A DNA stretch of 34,176 nucleotides from an uncultured Bacteroides sp. (GCA_900766195.1 CAAFUN010000068.1:1-34176); one strand, 5' to 3'. Shown: positions 18,081 to 26,449, counted from the first letter of the stretch. Notes: generated by a model from the sequence alone, not told the origin. Made by a program: numbers and translations.

Positions 18081-18554
18081 ATGAAAAAGAAAGCCAATCG
18101 GTTAGATGCCATCAAAATGATTATTTCCAGCAAAGAAATCAGTTCGCAGGAAGAATTGCTACAAGCGTTGGAAAAAGAAGCTTTTGAACTGACGCAAGCC
18201 ACCTTGTCGCGCGACTTGAAACAACTGAAGGTGGCCAAAGCGGCAAATATAAACGGTAAATACGTTTACGTTTTACCAAACAATATTATGTATAAACGCA
18301 CTACGGAAGAAAGCGCCAGCGAAATGCTGATGACCAGCGGATTTATTTCCCTGCATTTTTCGGGAAACATTGCCGTGATACGTACGCGTCCGGGCTATGC
18401 CAGCAGCATGGCCTATGATATTGATAATCGGGAATGCCCTGCCGTATTGGGAACAATTGCCGGTGACGACACTATCATGATGGTACTTCATGAAGCGGCT
18501 TCACACGATGAAGTGCATGAGTTTTTATCACAGATTATTCCTAATATCAAATAA
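18081..18554 (+). CDS. argR: Arginine repressor ArgR
   Basis: A 157-residue member of the ArgR/AhrC family, a hexameric arginine-sensing DNA-binding protein. The N-terminal winged-helix domain has the signature QATLSRDLKQLKVAK (residues 39-53, with Ser43-Arg44 of the recognition helix). The C-terminal domain has the arginine-binding and trimerisation motif GTIAGDDTIMMV starting at 124. The length is standard. It heads the plus-strand arginine operon, 85 bases upstream of the GNAT gene. Palindromic AT-rich sites in front of it suggest autoregulation. Confidence 0.96.
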   Translation: MKKKANRLDAIKMIISSKEISSQEELLQALEKEAFELTQATLSRDLKQLKVAKAANINGKYVYVLPNNIMYKRTTEESASEMLMTSGFISLHFSGNIAVIRTRPGYASSMAYDIDNRECPAVLGTIAGDDTIMMVLHEAASHDEVHEFLSQIIPNIK

Positions 18555-18639
18555 TAAGAACAATAAACCACAAAATGGGGAATTGAAAAACAATGAGATA
18601 AATTTCTTTAATCTCCAGACCTAACTATCAACAAAATAA

Positions 18640-19197
18640 ATGGATGAGAAACAGATAGATGTGATGGTAGCAGATGCCTCACATGAAGTTTATGTGGATG
18701 AAATTTTGAATACAATTCGTGAAGCCGCTAAAGTACGTGGAACAGGCATTGCAGAACGAACTCACGAGTATGTGTCTACTAAAATGCGAGAAGGTAAAGC
18801 AATTATAGCCTTGTGTGAAGATAAGTTTGCCGGATTTACTTATATAGAAAGTTGGGGCAACAAACAATATGTAGCCACTTCAGGCTTAATAGTACATCCT
18901 GATTATCGGGGTGCTGGATTAGCAAAGCGCATTAAGCAGGCTTCATTTCGTTTGGCTCGTTTACGTTGGCCCAATGCCAAGATTTTTAGTCTCACAAGTG
19001 GGGCAGCTGTAATGAAAATGAACACCGAACTGGGTTATGTGCCAGTCACCTTTAATGAATTGACTGATGACGATGCCTTTTGGAAAGGTTGTGAAGGCTG
19101 TATTAATCATGACATACTGATGGCCAAAAATCGTAAGTTTTGTATTTGCACTGCAATGCTTTACGATCCCAAAGAACATAAAGATGATAAAATATAA
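18640..19197 (+). CDS. GNAT-family acyltransferase in the arginine operon (candidate N-acylglutamate synthase)
   Basis: A 185-residue GNAT-fold protein. The acyl-CoA pyrophosphate-binding motif is RGAGLAKRIK at 90-99, preceded by the strand SGLIVHPDY. Residues 113-134 (AKIFSLTSGAAVMKMNTELGY) form the second half of the fold. The C-terminus is unusual: it holds Cys151, Cys154, Cys168 and Cys170 in a CxxC-N13-CxC arrangement (GCEGCINHD, KFCICTAM), which could bind a metal. The gene lies between argR and argG, with 27 bases to argG, in an operon for arginine synthesis. Bacteroides is known to use N-succinylornithine transcarbamylase, so an enzyme acylating glutamate is needed, and this is the obvious candidate. 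That function is inferred, not shown. Confidence 0.82.
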   Translation: MDEKQIDVMVADASHEVYVDEILNTIREAAKVRGTGIAERTHEYVSTKMREGKAIIALCEDKFAGFTYIESWGNKQYVATSGLIVHPDYRGAGLAKRIKQASFRLARLRWPNAKIFSLTSGAAVMKMNTELGYVPVTFNELTDDDAFWKGCEGCINHDILMAKNRKFCICTAMLYDPKEHKDDKI

Positions 19198-19224
19198 AAA
19201 TTAAATAATAAATAGAACAGCGTT

Positions 19225-20424
19225 ATGAAGAAAAAAGTAGTAGTCGCATTCAGCGGCGGATTGGATACTTCATTTACGGTAATGTATCTTGCCAAAGAAA
19301 AAGGATACGAGGTATATGCCGCATGTGCCAACACAGGCGGATTTAGCGAAGACCAACTAAAGACTAATGAAGAAAACGCCTACAAGTTAGGTGCCTCAAA
19401 ATATGTAACGATTGACGTTACTCAGGAATATTATGAAAAGAGCTTGAAATATATGGTTTTTGGCAACGTACTGCGCAATGGCACTTATCCCATTTCTGTG
19501 AGTTCGGAGCGTATCTTCCAAGCACTTGCTATTGCACGCTACGCCAACGAAATAGGAGCAGATGCCATAGCGCACGGTTCAACCGGTGCAGGTAATGATC
19601 AAATCCGCTTTGATATGACATTCCTCGTTCTGGCTCCGAATGTGGAAATCATCACCTTAACGCGTGACATGGCTTTAAGCCGCCAAGAAGAAATTGATTA
19701 TCTGAATAAACATGGATTCAATGCTGACTTCACCAAATTGAAATATTCCTATAATGTGGGATTATGGGGTACATCCATTTGTGGAGGAGAGATATTGGAT
19801 TCAACACAGGGATTGCCCGAAAGCGCATACTTGAAACATGTAACAAAAGAGGGTAGCGAACAATTGCGTCTTGAATTCAAAAAGGGAGAACTTCATGCTG
19901 TCAATGGAGAAGTATTTGAAGATAAAATACAAGCGATACAAAAGGTAGAAGAAATTGGTGCGGCTTACGGCATAGGACGTGACATGCATGTAGGCGACAC
20001 TATTATCGGCATTAAGGGACGCGTTGGCTTTGAAGCAGCTGCCCCTATGCTTATTATCGGGGCTCATCGCTTCTTAGAAAAATATACCTTAAGCAAATGG
20101 CAACAATATTGGAAGGATCAAGTAGCCAACTGGTATGGTATGTTCTTGCACGAAAGCCAGTATCTGGAACCGGTAATGCGAGACATCGAAGCAATGTTGC
20201 AAGAAAGCCAGCGCAACGTGAATGGTACCGCAATTCTTGAGCTACGCCCACTTTCATTCTCTACCATAGGCGTGGAATCAGAAGATGATTTGGTAAAAAC
20301 AAAATTTGGCGAATATGGAGAAATGCAAAAAGGCTGGACGGCAGAAGATGCCAAAGGCTTTATTAAAGTTACCTCCACTCCACTAAGGGTATATTACAAT
20401 AATCACAAAGACGAAGAAATTTAA
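19225..20424 (+). CDS. argG: Argininosuccinate synthase
   Basis: Joins citrulline and aspartate with ATP to form argininosuccinate. The 399-residue length is typical of the family. The N-terminal ATP pyrophosphatase P-loop is AFSGGLDTS at 8-16. Further family signatures are AHGSTGAGNDQIRFD, GLWGTSICGGEILDS and the C-terminal STPLRVYYNNHKDEE. It is the third gene of the plus-strand arg operon. The product is used by ArgH, whose gene is found separately at 31636-32979. Confidence 0.97.
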   Translation: MKKKVVVAFSGGLDTSFTVMYLAKEKGYEVYAACANTGGFSEDQLKTNEENAYKLGASKYVTIDVTQEYYEKSLKYMVFGNVLRNGTYPISVSSERIFQALAIARYANEIGADAIAHGSTGAGNDQIRFDMTFLVLAPNVEIITLTRDMALSRQEEIDYLNKHGFNADFTKLKYSYNVGLWGTSICGGEILDSTQGLPESAYLKHVTKEGSEQLRLEFKKGELHAVNGEVFEDKIQAIQKVEEIGAAYGIGRDMHVGDTIIGIKGRVGFEAAAPMLIIGAHRFLEKYTLSKWQQYWKDQVANWYGMFLHESQYLEPVMRDIEAMLQESQRNVNGTAILELRPLSFSTIGVESEDDLVKTKFGEYGEMQKGWTAEDAKGFIKVTSTPLRVYYNNHKDEEI

Positions 20425-20438
20425 AAGTTGACATAGTT

Positions 20439-20630
20439 ATGAACAATAAACTCACACGCTCACGCAGCAACAGAATGCTAGCCGGTGTATGCGGTGGCTT
20501 GGCTGAATATTTCAGCATTGACCCTTCAGTGGTGCGTATAGGTTACGCACTATTGACCCTTTTCACTGCATTTGCCGGCGTACCGGTATATCTGATTATG
20601 TGGCTTATTGTTCCTAATCAAAAGTTTTAA
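20439..20630 (+). CDS. Small PspC-domain membrane protein
   Basis: A 63-residue peptide that is almost entirely a PspC domain: RSRSNRMLAGVCGGLAEYF, then IDPSVVRIGYALLTLFTAF, then a transmembrane segment GVPVYLIMWLIVPNQ. PspC domains occur in envelope-stress membrane proteins. This minimal form is common in Bacteroidetes and its role is unknown. It sits between argG (14 bases upstream) and argC (4 bases downstream) in the same direction, so it must be co-transcribed with arginine genes although it has no evident metabolic link. Confidence 0.9.
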   Translation: MNNKLTRSRSNRMLAGVCGGLAEYFSIDPSVVRIGYALLTLFTAFAGVPVYLIMWLIVPNQKF

Positions 20631-20634
20631 TGAT

Positions 20635-21603
20635 ATGATTAAAGTAGGAATCATTGGTGGAGCCGGATATACTGCAGGCGAACTGATTCGTTTATTAATA
20701 AACCATCCCGATGCAGAGATCTCATTCATCAACAGTAGCAGCAATGCCGGGAACAAGATTACCGATGTTCATGAAGGACTGTATGGTGAGACCGACTTGG
20801 TATTTACCGATGAGCTCCCATTGGATGAGATAGATGTGCTGTTCTTTTGCACCGCACACGGTGACACTAAAAAATTTATGGAGAGCCACAACGTACCGGA
20901 AGAACTTAAAATCATTGATCTTTCAATGGATTACCGCATCAAAAGCGAAGATCATGATTTCGTTTACGGACTGCCGGAATTGAATAGACGAGCCACTTGT
21001 ACAGCAAAACATGTAGCAAATCCAGGCTGTTTTGCGACTTGCATCCAGCTTGGCTTACTGCCTCTCGCAAAACACTTAATGTTGAATGATGACATTATGG
21101 TAAATGCCATTACCGGGAGCACAGGAGCAGGAGTAAAACCAGGAGCTACCAGTCATTTCAGTTGGCGTGATAACAACTTAAGTGTATACAAAGCTTTTGA
21201 GCATCAACATATACCGGAAATAATACAGTCACTCAAAGAATTGCAAAGCAGTTTCGATGCAGATATTGACTTTATTCCCTATAGAGGTAATTTTCCACGG
21301 GGTATCTTTACCACTATTGTGGTGAAAACAAAAGTGTCGTTGGAAGAAATAACGCGCATGTACGAAGAATACTACGAAGAAGATTCATTTGTACATATCG
21401 TGGATAAGAATATAGACTTAAAGCAGGTTGTCAACACCAACAAATGTCTGTTACATCTTGAAAAGCACGGCAATAAGTTATTAATTATTTCGTGCATAGA
21501 CAACTTGCTGAAAGGAGCAAGCGGGCAAGCTATTCATAACATGAATTTGATGTTTAATTTGGAAGAGACTGTGGGACTACGGTTAAAACCTAGTGCCTTT
21601 TAA
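20635..21603 (+). CDS. argC: N-acetyl(succinyl)-gamma-glutamyl-phosphate reductase
   Basis: An NADPH-dependent reductase that makes the N-acylated glutamate semialdehyde from the acyl phosphate. The 322-residue protein starts MIKVGIIGGAGYTAGEL, with the dinucleotide-binding GxxGYT motif. The catalytic cysteine is Cys132 in HVANPGCFATC. SMDYRI, the TGSTGAGVKPGATSHF region and a C-terminal LLKGASGQAIHNMN segment are all family signatures. ATG 20635 was chosen over the in-frame 20608 because the latter overlaps the PspC gene and adds nothing conserved. In Bacteroides the substrate is likely the succinylated rather than acetylated form. Confidence 0.95.
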   Translation: MIKVGIIGGAGYTAGELIRLLINHPDAEISFINSSSNAGNKITDVHEGLYGETDLVFTDELPLDEIDVLFFCTAHGDTKKFMESHNVPEELKIIDLSMDYRIKSEDHDFVYGLPELNRRATCTAKHVANPGCFATCIQLGLLPLAKHLMLNDDIMVNAITGSTGAGVKPGATSHFSWRDNNLSVYKAFEHQHIPEIIQSLKELQSSFDADIDFIPYRGNFPRGIFTTIVVKTKVSLEEITRMYEEYYEEDSFVHIVDKNIDLKQVVNTNKCLLHLEKHGNKLLIISCIDNLLKGASGQAIHNMNLMFNLEETVGLRLKPSAF

Positions 21604-21615
21604 TTTTTTAAAGCT

Positions 21616-22737
21616 ATGAAATTATTTGATGTATATCCTCTTTTCGATATTAATATTGTAAAAGGGAAAGGTTGTTACGTATGGGATGAGAACGGGACGG
21701 AATATCTCGATCTTTATGGCGGACATGCCGTTATTTCTATCGGTCATGCCCACCCCCACTATGTAGAAATGATCAGCAAACAGGCTGCTACATTGGGATT
21801 CTATTCCAATTCGGTTATCAACAAATTGCAGCAACAAGTTGCAGAACGCTTGGGTAAAGTCTGTGGTTATGATGATTACTCTTTATTTCTGATTAACAGT
21901 GGGGCGGAAGCTAATGAAAATGCACTTAAGCTGTCTTCTTTTTACAATGGACGCACACGAATCGTATCTTTCGGCAAATCCTTTCACGGAAGAACATCGT
22001 TAGCCGTTGAAGCCACGGATAATCCCAAAATTATAGCACCTATAAATAATAACGAGCATGTCACTTATCTACCATTAAATGATATACCCGCTATGCAGAA
22101 CGAATTATCCAAGGGAGATGTTTGCGCGGTTATTATTGAAGGAATACAGGGAGTGGGTGGCATTAAATTGCCTAATGATGATTTTATGCATGCGCTTAGA
22201 AAAGCCTGCACCGAAAATAACACCATCTTGATTTTGGATGAAATACAAAGTGGATATGGCCGAAGCGGTAAATTCTTTGCACACCAATACAATGGCATTA
22301 AAGCGGATATAATCACTATAGCAAAAGGCATAGGCAACGGATTTCCCATGGCTGGCGTTATTATCAGTCCCATGTTCACTCCGGTATATGGCCAACTAGG
22401 TACTACATTCGGTGGAAATCACTTGGCATGCAGTGCTGCATTGGCTGTGCTGGATGTTTTAGAAGGAGAGCAACTTATTGAGAATGCAGCAACAGTAGGA
22501 GATTACCTACTGAATGAATTGAAAAAGATTCCCGGCATTAAGGAAGTACGAGGTCGTGGATTAATGATCGGTCTGGAATTTGAACAGCCTGTAAAAGAAA
22601 TACGTAGCCGCTTACTTAAAGAACAACATGTATTTACAGGTGTCAGTGGCACCAATGTCATACGACTGCTTCCTCCTCTCTGTCTCAGCATGAAGGAAGC
22701 TGACTTATTCCTTCAACGCCTTAAACAATTAGTATAG
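21616..22737 (+). CDS. argD: N-acetyl/succinylornithine aminotransferase
   Basis: A class III PLP-dependent aminotransferase that converts the N-acylated glutamate semialdehyde to N-acylornithine. The 373-residue length fits ArgD. Signatures are YLDLYGGHAVISIGHAHP, NSGAEANENALKLS, ILDEIQSGYGRSGKFFAH and the PLP lysine in IITIAKGIGNGFP (Lys237). It ends the arg operon: a terminator hairpin follows 30 bases after the stop. The known succinylornithine transcarbamylase of Bacteroides would use the product, but argF and argB are not in this window. Confidence 0.94.
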   Translation: MKLFDVYPLFDINIVKGKGCYVWDENGTEYLDLYGGHAVISIGHAHPHYVEMISKQAATLGFYSNSVINKLQQQVAERLGKVCGYDDYSLFLINSGAEANENALKLSSFYNGRTRIVSFGKSFHGRTSLAVEATDNPKIIAPINNNEHVTYLPLNDIPAMQNELSKGDVCAVIIEGIQGVGGIKLPNDDFMHALRKACTENNTILILDEIQSGYGRSGKFFAHQYNGIKADIITIAKGIGNGFPMAGVIISPMFTPVYGQLGTTFGGNHLACSAALAVLDVLEGEQLIENAATVGDYLLNELKKIPGIKEVRGRGLMIGLEFEQPVKEIRSRLLKEQHVFTGVSGTNVIRLLPPLCLSMKEADLFLQRLKQLV

Positions 22738-22767
22738 CTATCATTATATTTAATTAATAATCAGCAC

Positions 22768-22820
22768 AAAAGCAACCTTCCTTAGTCAAAGCAAATTAAG
22801 GATAGGCTGCTTTTGTTTTT
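22768..22820 (+). terminator. Rho-independent terminator of the arg operon
   Basis: Arms at 22768-22784 and 22797-22814 pair with one mismatch and one bulged base around a short loop, followed by the T-rich run TTTTGTTTTTT. The T-run at the same time provides the -33 TTTG of the proC promoter. Confidence 0.75.
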
Positions 22821-22843
22821 TCTATATGTTTTTTGTACATTTG
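22812..22843 (+). promoter_or_regulatory. proC promoter, consensus TTTG-N20-TACATTTG
   Basis: TTTG at 22812-22815, 20 bases, then TACATTTG at 22836-22843: a full match to the Bacteroides sigma-ABfr promoter pattern. The ATG of proC follows 37 bases later. Confidence 0.7.
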
Positions 22844-22880
22844 ATAACTGTAAATTTTATTGAACTAAATATAAAATAAA

Positions 22881-23657
22881 ATGAAAATAGCGATTATCGG
22901 AGCAGGCAACATGGGTGGTTCTATTGCACGTGGCTTGGCTAAAGGAAGCATAATTCCCTCATCTGACATTACGGTTGCTAACCCTACAGAAGGGAAACTA
23001 AATGCACTCCAACAGGAATTTCCAGACTTACAGGTTACAAGAAGCAATCAAGACGCATCAAAAGATGCTGAGATTGTGATTTTAGCTGTAAAGCCATGGC
23101 TCATCAAAAGCGTATTACAAGAAATAAAATTAAAGAATAAACAGATCGTCGTATCAGTAGCCGCAGGGATATCCTTTGAAGAGCTTTCTCATGATTTGAC
23201 CGAACCCGATATGACTATCTTCCGCCTAATCCCCAATACAGCGATCAGCCAGCAGGCAAGCATGACTCTTATATCAAGTCGTAATGCAACTTCAAGCCAA
23301 GAACAATTAATGCTTAGCATTTTTAATGAGATGGGACTTGCCATGTTGATTCCCGAAGAAAAGCTCGCTGCGGGTACAGCTTTAACATCTTGCGGCATCG
23401 CTTATGTATTGAAGTATATTCAAGCTGCCATGCAAGCCGGTATAGAAATGGGAATATACCCCAAAGATGGCATGAAGATGATAGCACAATCTGTAAAAGG
23501 CGCCGCCGAACTAATATTAAATAGCGATACACATCCCGGCGTAGAAATAGACAAAGTATGTACACCCGGAGGTATCACTATCAGAGGCATAAATGAGTTG
23601 GAGCATTCAGGATTTACCTCAGCGGTGATTAATGCCATAAAAGCATCAAAACAGTAA
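22881..23657 (+). CDS. proC: Pyrroline-5-carboxylate reductase
   Basis: Catalyses the last step of proline synthesis, reducing pyrroline-5-carboxylate with NAD(P)H. The 258-residue protein has the N-terminal Rossmann motif IAIIGAGNMGGSIARGL, AVKPWLI, the conserved MPN-like position here read RLIPNTAISQQASMT, and the C-terminal HPGVEIDKVCTPGGITIRGINELE signature. It has its own promoter and stands apart from the arg operon, though both pathways draw on glutamate. Confidence 0.95.
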   Translation: MKIAIIGAGNMGGSIARGLAKGSIIPSSDITVANPTEGKLNALQQEFPDLQVTRSNQDASKDAEIVILAVKPWLIKSVLQEIKLKNKQIVVSVAAGISFEELSHDLTEPDMTIFRLIPNTAISQQASMTLISSRNATSSQEQLMLSIFNEMGLAMLIPEEKLAAGTALTSCGIAYVLKYIQAAMQAGIEMGIYPKDGMKMIAQSVKGAAELILNSDTHPGVEIDKVCTPGGITIRGINELEHSGFTSAVINAIKASKQ

Positions 23658-23803
23658 TGAATATTGTCATACTATTTTCTTAAAAACGAAATTCTTCACC
23701 TTGAATTTGTAGATAAAGAGACTAGTTCCTATGAGGAAAACCAGATAAAAGTGTGCCATGAATTACGCTATCACTATAAAAGACCTATTAAAAAGAGCAG
23801 CTT

Positions 23804-23872
23804 TTTTACCCCTTATTATGATATTTTACCCCATAATCAGGCCTTTTGTCCCGGTTAATTCCTCTTAACCCC
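23804..23872 (+). repeat. Four 9-mers (TTTTACCCC type) at exact 20-bp spacing, probable activator sites
   Basis: TTTTACCCC at 23804-23812 and 23824-23832, TTTTGTCCC at 23844-23852, CTTAACCCC at 23864-23872. All four start exactly 20 bases apart, two helical turns, so they lie on one face of the DNA. The last unit ends 5 bases before the -33 TTTG. The intervening 11 bases are not conserved, as expected for protein-binding sites rather than a simple duplication. Confidence 0.6.
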
Positions 23873-23877
23873 TTTTA

Positions 23878-23909
23878 TTTGCAAAGTCCGATAAAGCATT
23901 GTTTGTTTG
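23878..23909 (+). promoter_or_regulatory. Promoter of the XRE-cupin gene
   Basis: TTTG at 23878-23881, 20 bases, then TTTGTTTG at 23902-23909: one mismatch (T for A at the second position) to TTTG-N20-TAnnTTTG. It implies a 5' untranslated region of about 80 bases. Confidence 0.45.
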
Positions 23910-23994
23910 CATTAACAATTTTGAAAAGAGATATGAAAACATCAATGCGTAAGCGGCATTCTAGATCATAAAAATCATTATTAATCTATTAATT

Positions 23995-24549
23995 ATGGAT
24001 GAACAAATAAAACAAATTGCAGAACGTTTATATGGACTACGTGAAGTGCTGGAACTTACTATTGAAGATATTTCTCGCGAATGTGGTATCCCTATAGAAG
24101 ATTATTGTTTGGCCGAATCTGGAGAATATGATATATCTGTAAGCATGCTACAAAAAATATCTCGTCAATATGGCATTGCGCTTGACGCCCTGATGTTTGG
24201 CGAAGAACCCAAAATGAACAGCTACTTCCTGACCCGTGCGGGGAAAGGAGTTAGTATAGAGCGTACTAAAGCTTATAAATACGAAGCACTAGCTGCCGGA
24301 TTTATACACCGTAAAGTGGATCCCTTCATTGTTACAGTAGAACCTAAATCGGATGATCAACCAATGGTATATAATAACCATGAAGGGCAAGAATTTGACT
24401 TGGTAATTGAAGGCCGTATGTTGATAAAAATAGACGGAAAAGAACTGATACTCAATGAAGGAGATAGTTTATATTTCAATTCGAAATTGTTACATGGCAT
24501 GAAAGCGCTCGACGGAAAGAATGTACGCTTTCTGGCCATAATCATGTAA
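23995..24549 (+). CDS. XRE-family regulator with C-terminal cupin domain
   Basis: A 184-residue regulator. Residues about 8-65 form an XRE-type helix-turn-helix (LELTIEDISRECGIPIEDYC, SVSMLQKISRQYGIALDALM). Residues about 110-184 form a cupin_2 barrel (NNHEGQEFDLVIEGRMLIKI, LNEGDSLYFNSKLLHGM) that could bind a small effector. Such HTH-cupin proteins often control the adjacent metabolic gene. Here that is the acyl-CoA synthetase 99 bases downstream in the same direction. Regulation of that gene or of its own phased-repeat promoter is inferred from position. Confidence 0.9.
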   Translation: MDEQIKQIAERLYGLREVLELTIEDISRECGIPIEDYCLAESGEYDISVSMLQKISRQYGIALDALMFGEEPKMNSYFLTRAGKGVSIERTKAYKYEALAAGFIHRKVDPFIVTVEPKSDDQPMVYNNHEGQEFDLVIEGRMLIKIDGKELILNEGDSLYFNSKLLHGMKALDGKNVRFLAIIM

Positions 24550-24629
24550 TCACCTTTAATAAAAACGAAGAACTTTACATAAAGTGTTACTACACAGGAA
24601 GTCAAACGACCTGAATACTTTTTTATTTC

Positions 24630-24641
24630 GTTCTTAAGAAC
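24630..24641. promoter_or_regulatory. Perfect 12-bp palindrome GTTCTTAAGAAC before the acyl-CoA synthetase
   Basis: GTTCTTAAGAAC ends 7 bases before the ATG at 24649. It is a possible operator for the XRE-cupin protein. It could equally be chance in AT-rich DNA. Confidence 0.3.
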
Positions 24642-24648
24642 AAAGATT

Positions 24649-26301
24649 ATGATAGAGAAATTTTTATCTAAAACGACATTTACGTCTCAGGAAGACTTCA
24701 TCCACAATCTTAACATAAATGTACCGGAGAACTTCAACTTTGGTTACGATGTTGTTGATGAATGGGCGGCTACTCATCCCAACAAACCTGCTCTACTGTG
24801 GACAAACGACAAGGGAGAACATCGGCAGTTCACTTTTGCTGAGATGAAGACTTATACCGATAAAACGGCCTCTTACTTCCAAAGTTTGGGGATAGGATAC
24901 GGAGACATGGTTATGCTCATTTTGAAACGTCGTTATGAGTTTTGGTTTAGTATCATAGCACTTCACAAAATAGGAGCTATTGTGATACCAGCAACCCATT
25001 TATTAACAAAAAAGGATATCGTATACCGTTGTAATGCAGCAAGTATAAAAATGATTGTTTGTGCAGGTGAGTCTGTAATAACGGATCATATTACTGCCGC
25101 CATGCCTGAGTCGCCAACCGTACAACATCTGGTGAGTGTAGGACCGGAAGTATCACAGGGATACGAAGACTTTCATCAGGGTATTGAAAATGCAGCACCT
25201 TTTATAAAACCGATACATCCCAATTCCAACGAAGATATCTCATTGATGTACTTCACTAGCGGCACAACAGGAGAACCAAAGATGGTTGCGCATGATTTTA
25301 CTTATCCATTGGGACATATTGTAACTGGAAGTTTTTGGCACAATCTACATGAGGATAGTCTGCATCTTACCATTGCCGATACAGGATGGGGAAAAGCCGT
25401 ATGGGGAAAATTATATGGACAATGGATTGCCGGTGCAAATATCTTTGTTTATGACCATGAGAAATTTACTCCTGCTGCCATTTTAGAAAAGATACACGAT
25501 TACCGGGTCACTTCACTCTGTGCACCTCCTACAATATTCAGATTCCTTATTCATGAAGATTTGAGCAAATATGATCTTTCTTGCCTAAAATATTGTACCA
25601 TTGCCGGAGAGGCTCTCAACCCGGCAGTATTTGACACCTTTAAGAAACTTACAGGAATCAGCCTGATGGAAGGATTTGGGCAGACTGAAACCACATTGAC
25701 AATTGCCACAATGCCTTGGATGACTCCTAAGCCAGGAAGCATGGGATTACCAAATCCTCAATATGATGTAGATTTAATAGATGCCGATGGACGCTCTGTA
25801 GAAGCTGGAGAACAAGGAGAGATTGTTATCCGTACAGATCGTAGTAAACCGTTAGGTCTATTCAAAGAATATTATCGTGATGCTGCTCTTACCGATAAAG
25901 TATGGCATGATGGCATTTATCATACAGGCGATGTGGCATGGAAAGATGAAGACGGCTATTATTGGTTCGTTGGCCGCACAGACGATGTTATCAAGAGTTC
26001 CGGCTACCGTATAGGTCCCTTTGAAGTAGAGAGTGCGCTGATGACGCATCCGGCTGTTGTGGAATGTGCCATTACTGGTGTTCCCGATGCTATACGCGGT
26101 CAAGTAGTAAAAGCAACAATTGTTCTATCTAAAGGTTATAAAGGACAAGAAGGTGAATCATTGATTAAAGAGCTCCAAAACCATGTAAAGAAAGTGACTG
26201 CCCCCTACAAATATCCTCGTGTAATTGAATTTGTGGAGGAACTGCCTAAAACTATCAGCGGAAAAATTCGCAGGGTAGAAATACGGGAAAATGACAAGTA
26301 G
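24649..26301 (+). CDS. Acyl-CoA synthetase (AMP-forming), medium-chain type
   Basis: A 550-residue member of the ANL superfamily that activates a carboxylic acid through an acyl-adenylate to its CoA thioester. The P-loop motif is YFTSGTTGEPK at 201-211. GFGQTETTLT follows, then the hinge-region block HTGDVAWKDEDGYYWFVGRT and DDVIKSSGYRIGPFEVESAL. The catalytic lysine is Lys539 in PKTISGKIRR. The GYRIGPFEVE pattern is that of acetyl/medium-chain synthetases. The acid used cannot be read from the sequence. It is paired with the XRE-cupin regulator and followed by a strong terminator. Confidence 0.93.
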   Translation: MIEKFLSKTTFTSQEDFIHNLNINVPENFNFGYDVVDEWAATHPNKPALLWTNDKGEHRQFTFAEMKTYTDKTASYFQSLGIGYGDMVMLILKRRYEFWFSIIALHKIGAIVIPATHLLTKKDIVYRCNAASIKMIVCAGESVITDHITAAMPESPTVQHLVSVGPEVSQGYEDFHQGIENAAPFIKPIHPNSNEDISLMYFTSGTTGEPKMVAHDFTYPLGHIVTGSFWHNLHEDSLHLTIADTGWGKAVWGKLYGQWIAGANIFVYDHEKFTPAAILEKIHDYRVTSLCAPPTIFRFLIHEDLSKYDLSCLKYCTIAGEALNPAVFDTFKKLTGISLMEGFGQTETTLTIATMPWMTPKPGSMGLPNPQYDVDLIDADGRSVEAGEQGEIVIRTDRSKPLGLFKEYYRDAALTDKVWHDGIYHTGDVAWKDEDGYYWFVGRTDDVIKSSGYRIGPFEVESALMTHPAVVECAITGVPDAIRGQVVKATIVLSKGYKGQEGESLIKELQNHVKKVTAPYKYPRVIEFVEELPKTISGKIRRVEIRENDK

Positions 26302-26328
26302 TCAATTCATGCATTCACAGTAAATGAT

Positions 26329-26382
26329 AAAAAAGAGACGGTTGCATTCTGGTTTTATTTACCTTTTGCACCGTCTCTTTTA
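26329..26382 (+). terminator. Bidirectional Rho-independent terminator
   Basis: AAAAGAGACGG (26331-26341) and CCGTCTCTTTT (26371-26381) are perfect 11-base arms with a 29-base loop. A-runs before and T-runs after allow function in both directions, serving the acyl-CoA synthetase gene and possibly DUF493. Confidence 0.8.
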
Positions 26383-26449
26383 TTAATTTCTGAAATATCG
26401 TTGTTTAACAACAATCTCTTATCTTCTACACAATATTACATGGCATACT

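Larger units (their letters stand above)
23658..23994. other. 337-base intergenic region with a phased repeat array and a promoter
   Basis: The only reading frame of note (23664-23858) has low complexity, no recognisable motif and no ribosome-binding context, and is not taken as a gene. The right half holds the four-unit 20-bp array at 23804-23872 and a promoter at 23878-23909. Confidence 0.6.

Noticed and set aside
20608..20634. Longer argC start overlapping the PspC gene
   Set aside because: The nine additional residues are not conserved in character, and the ATG at 20635 follows the PspC stop by 4 bases and starts the Rossmann fold directly.
23664..23858. 64-codon open frame after proC
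   Set aside because: It has no recognisable motif and no ribosome-binding context, and it runs into the phased repeat array at its 3' end. Treated as non-coding.
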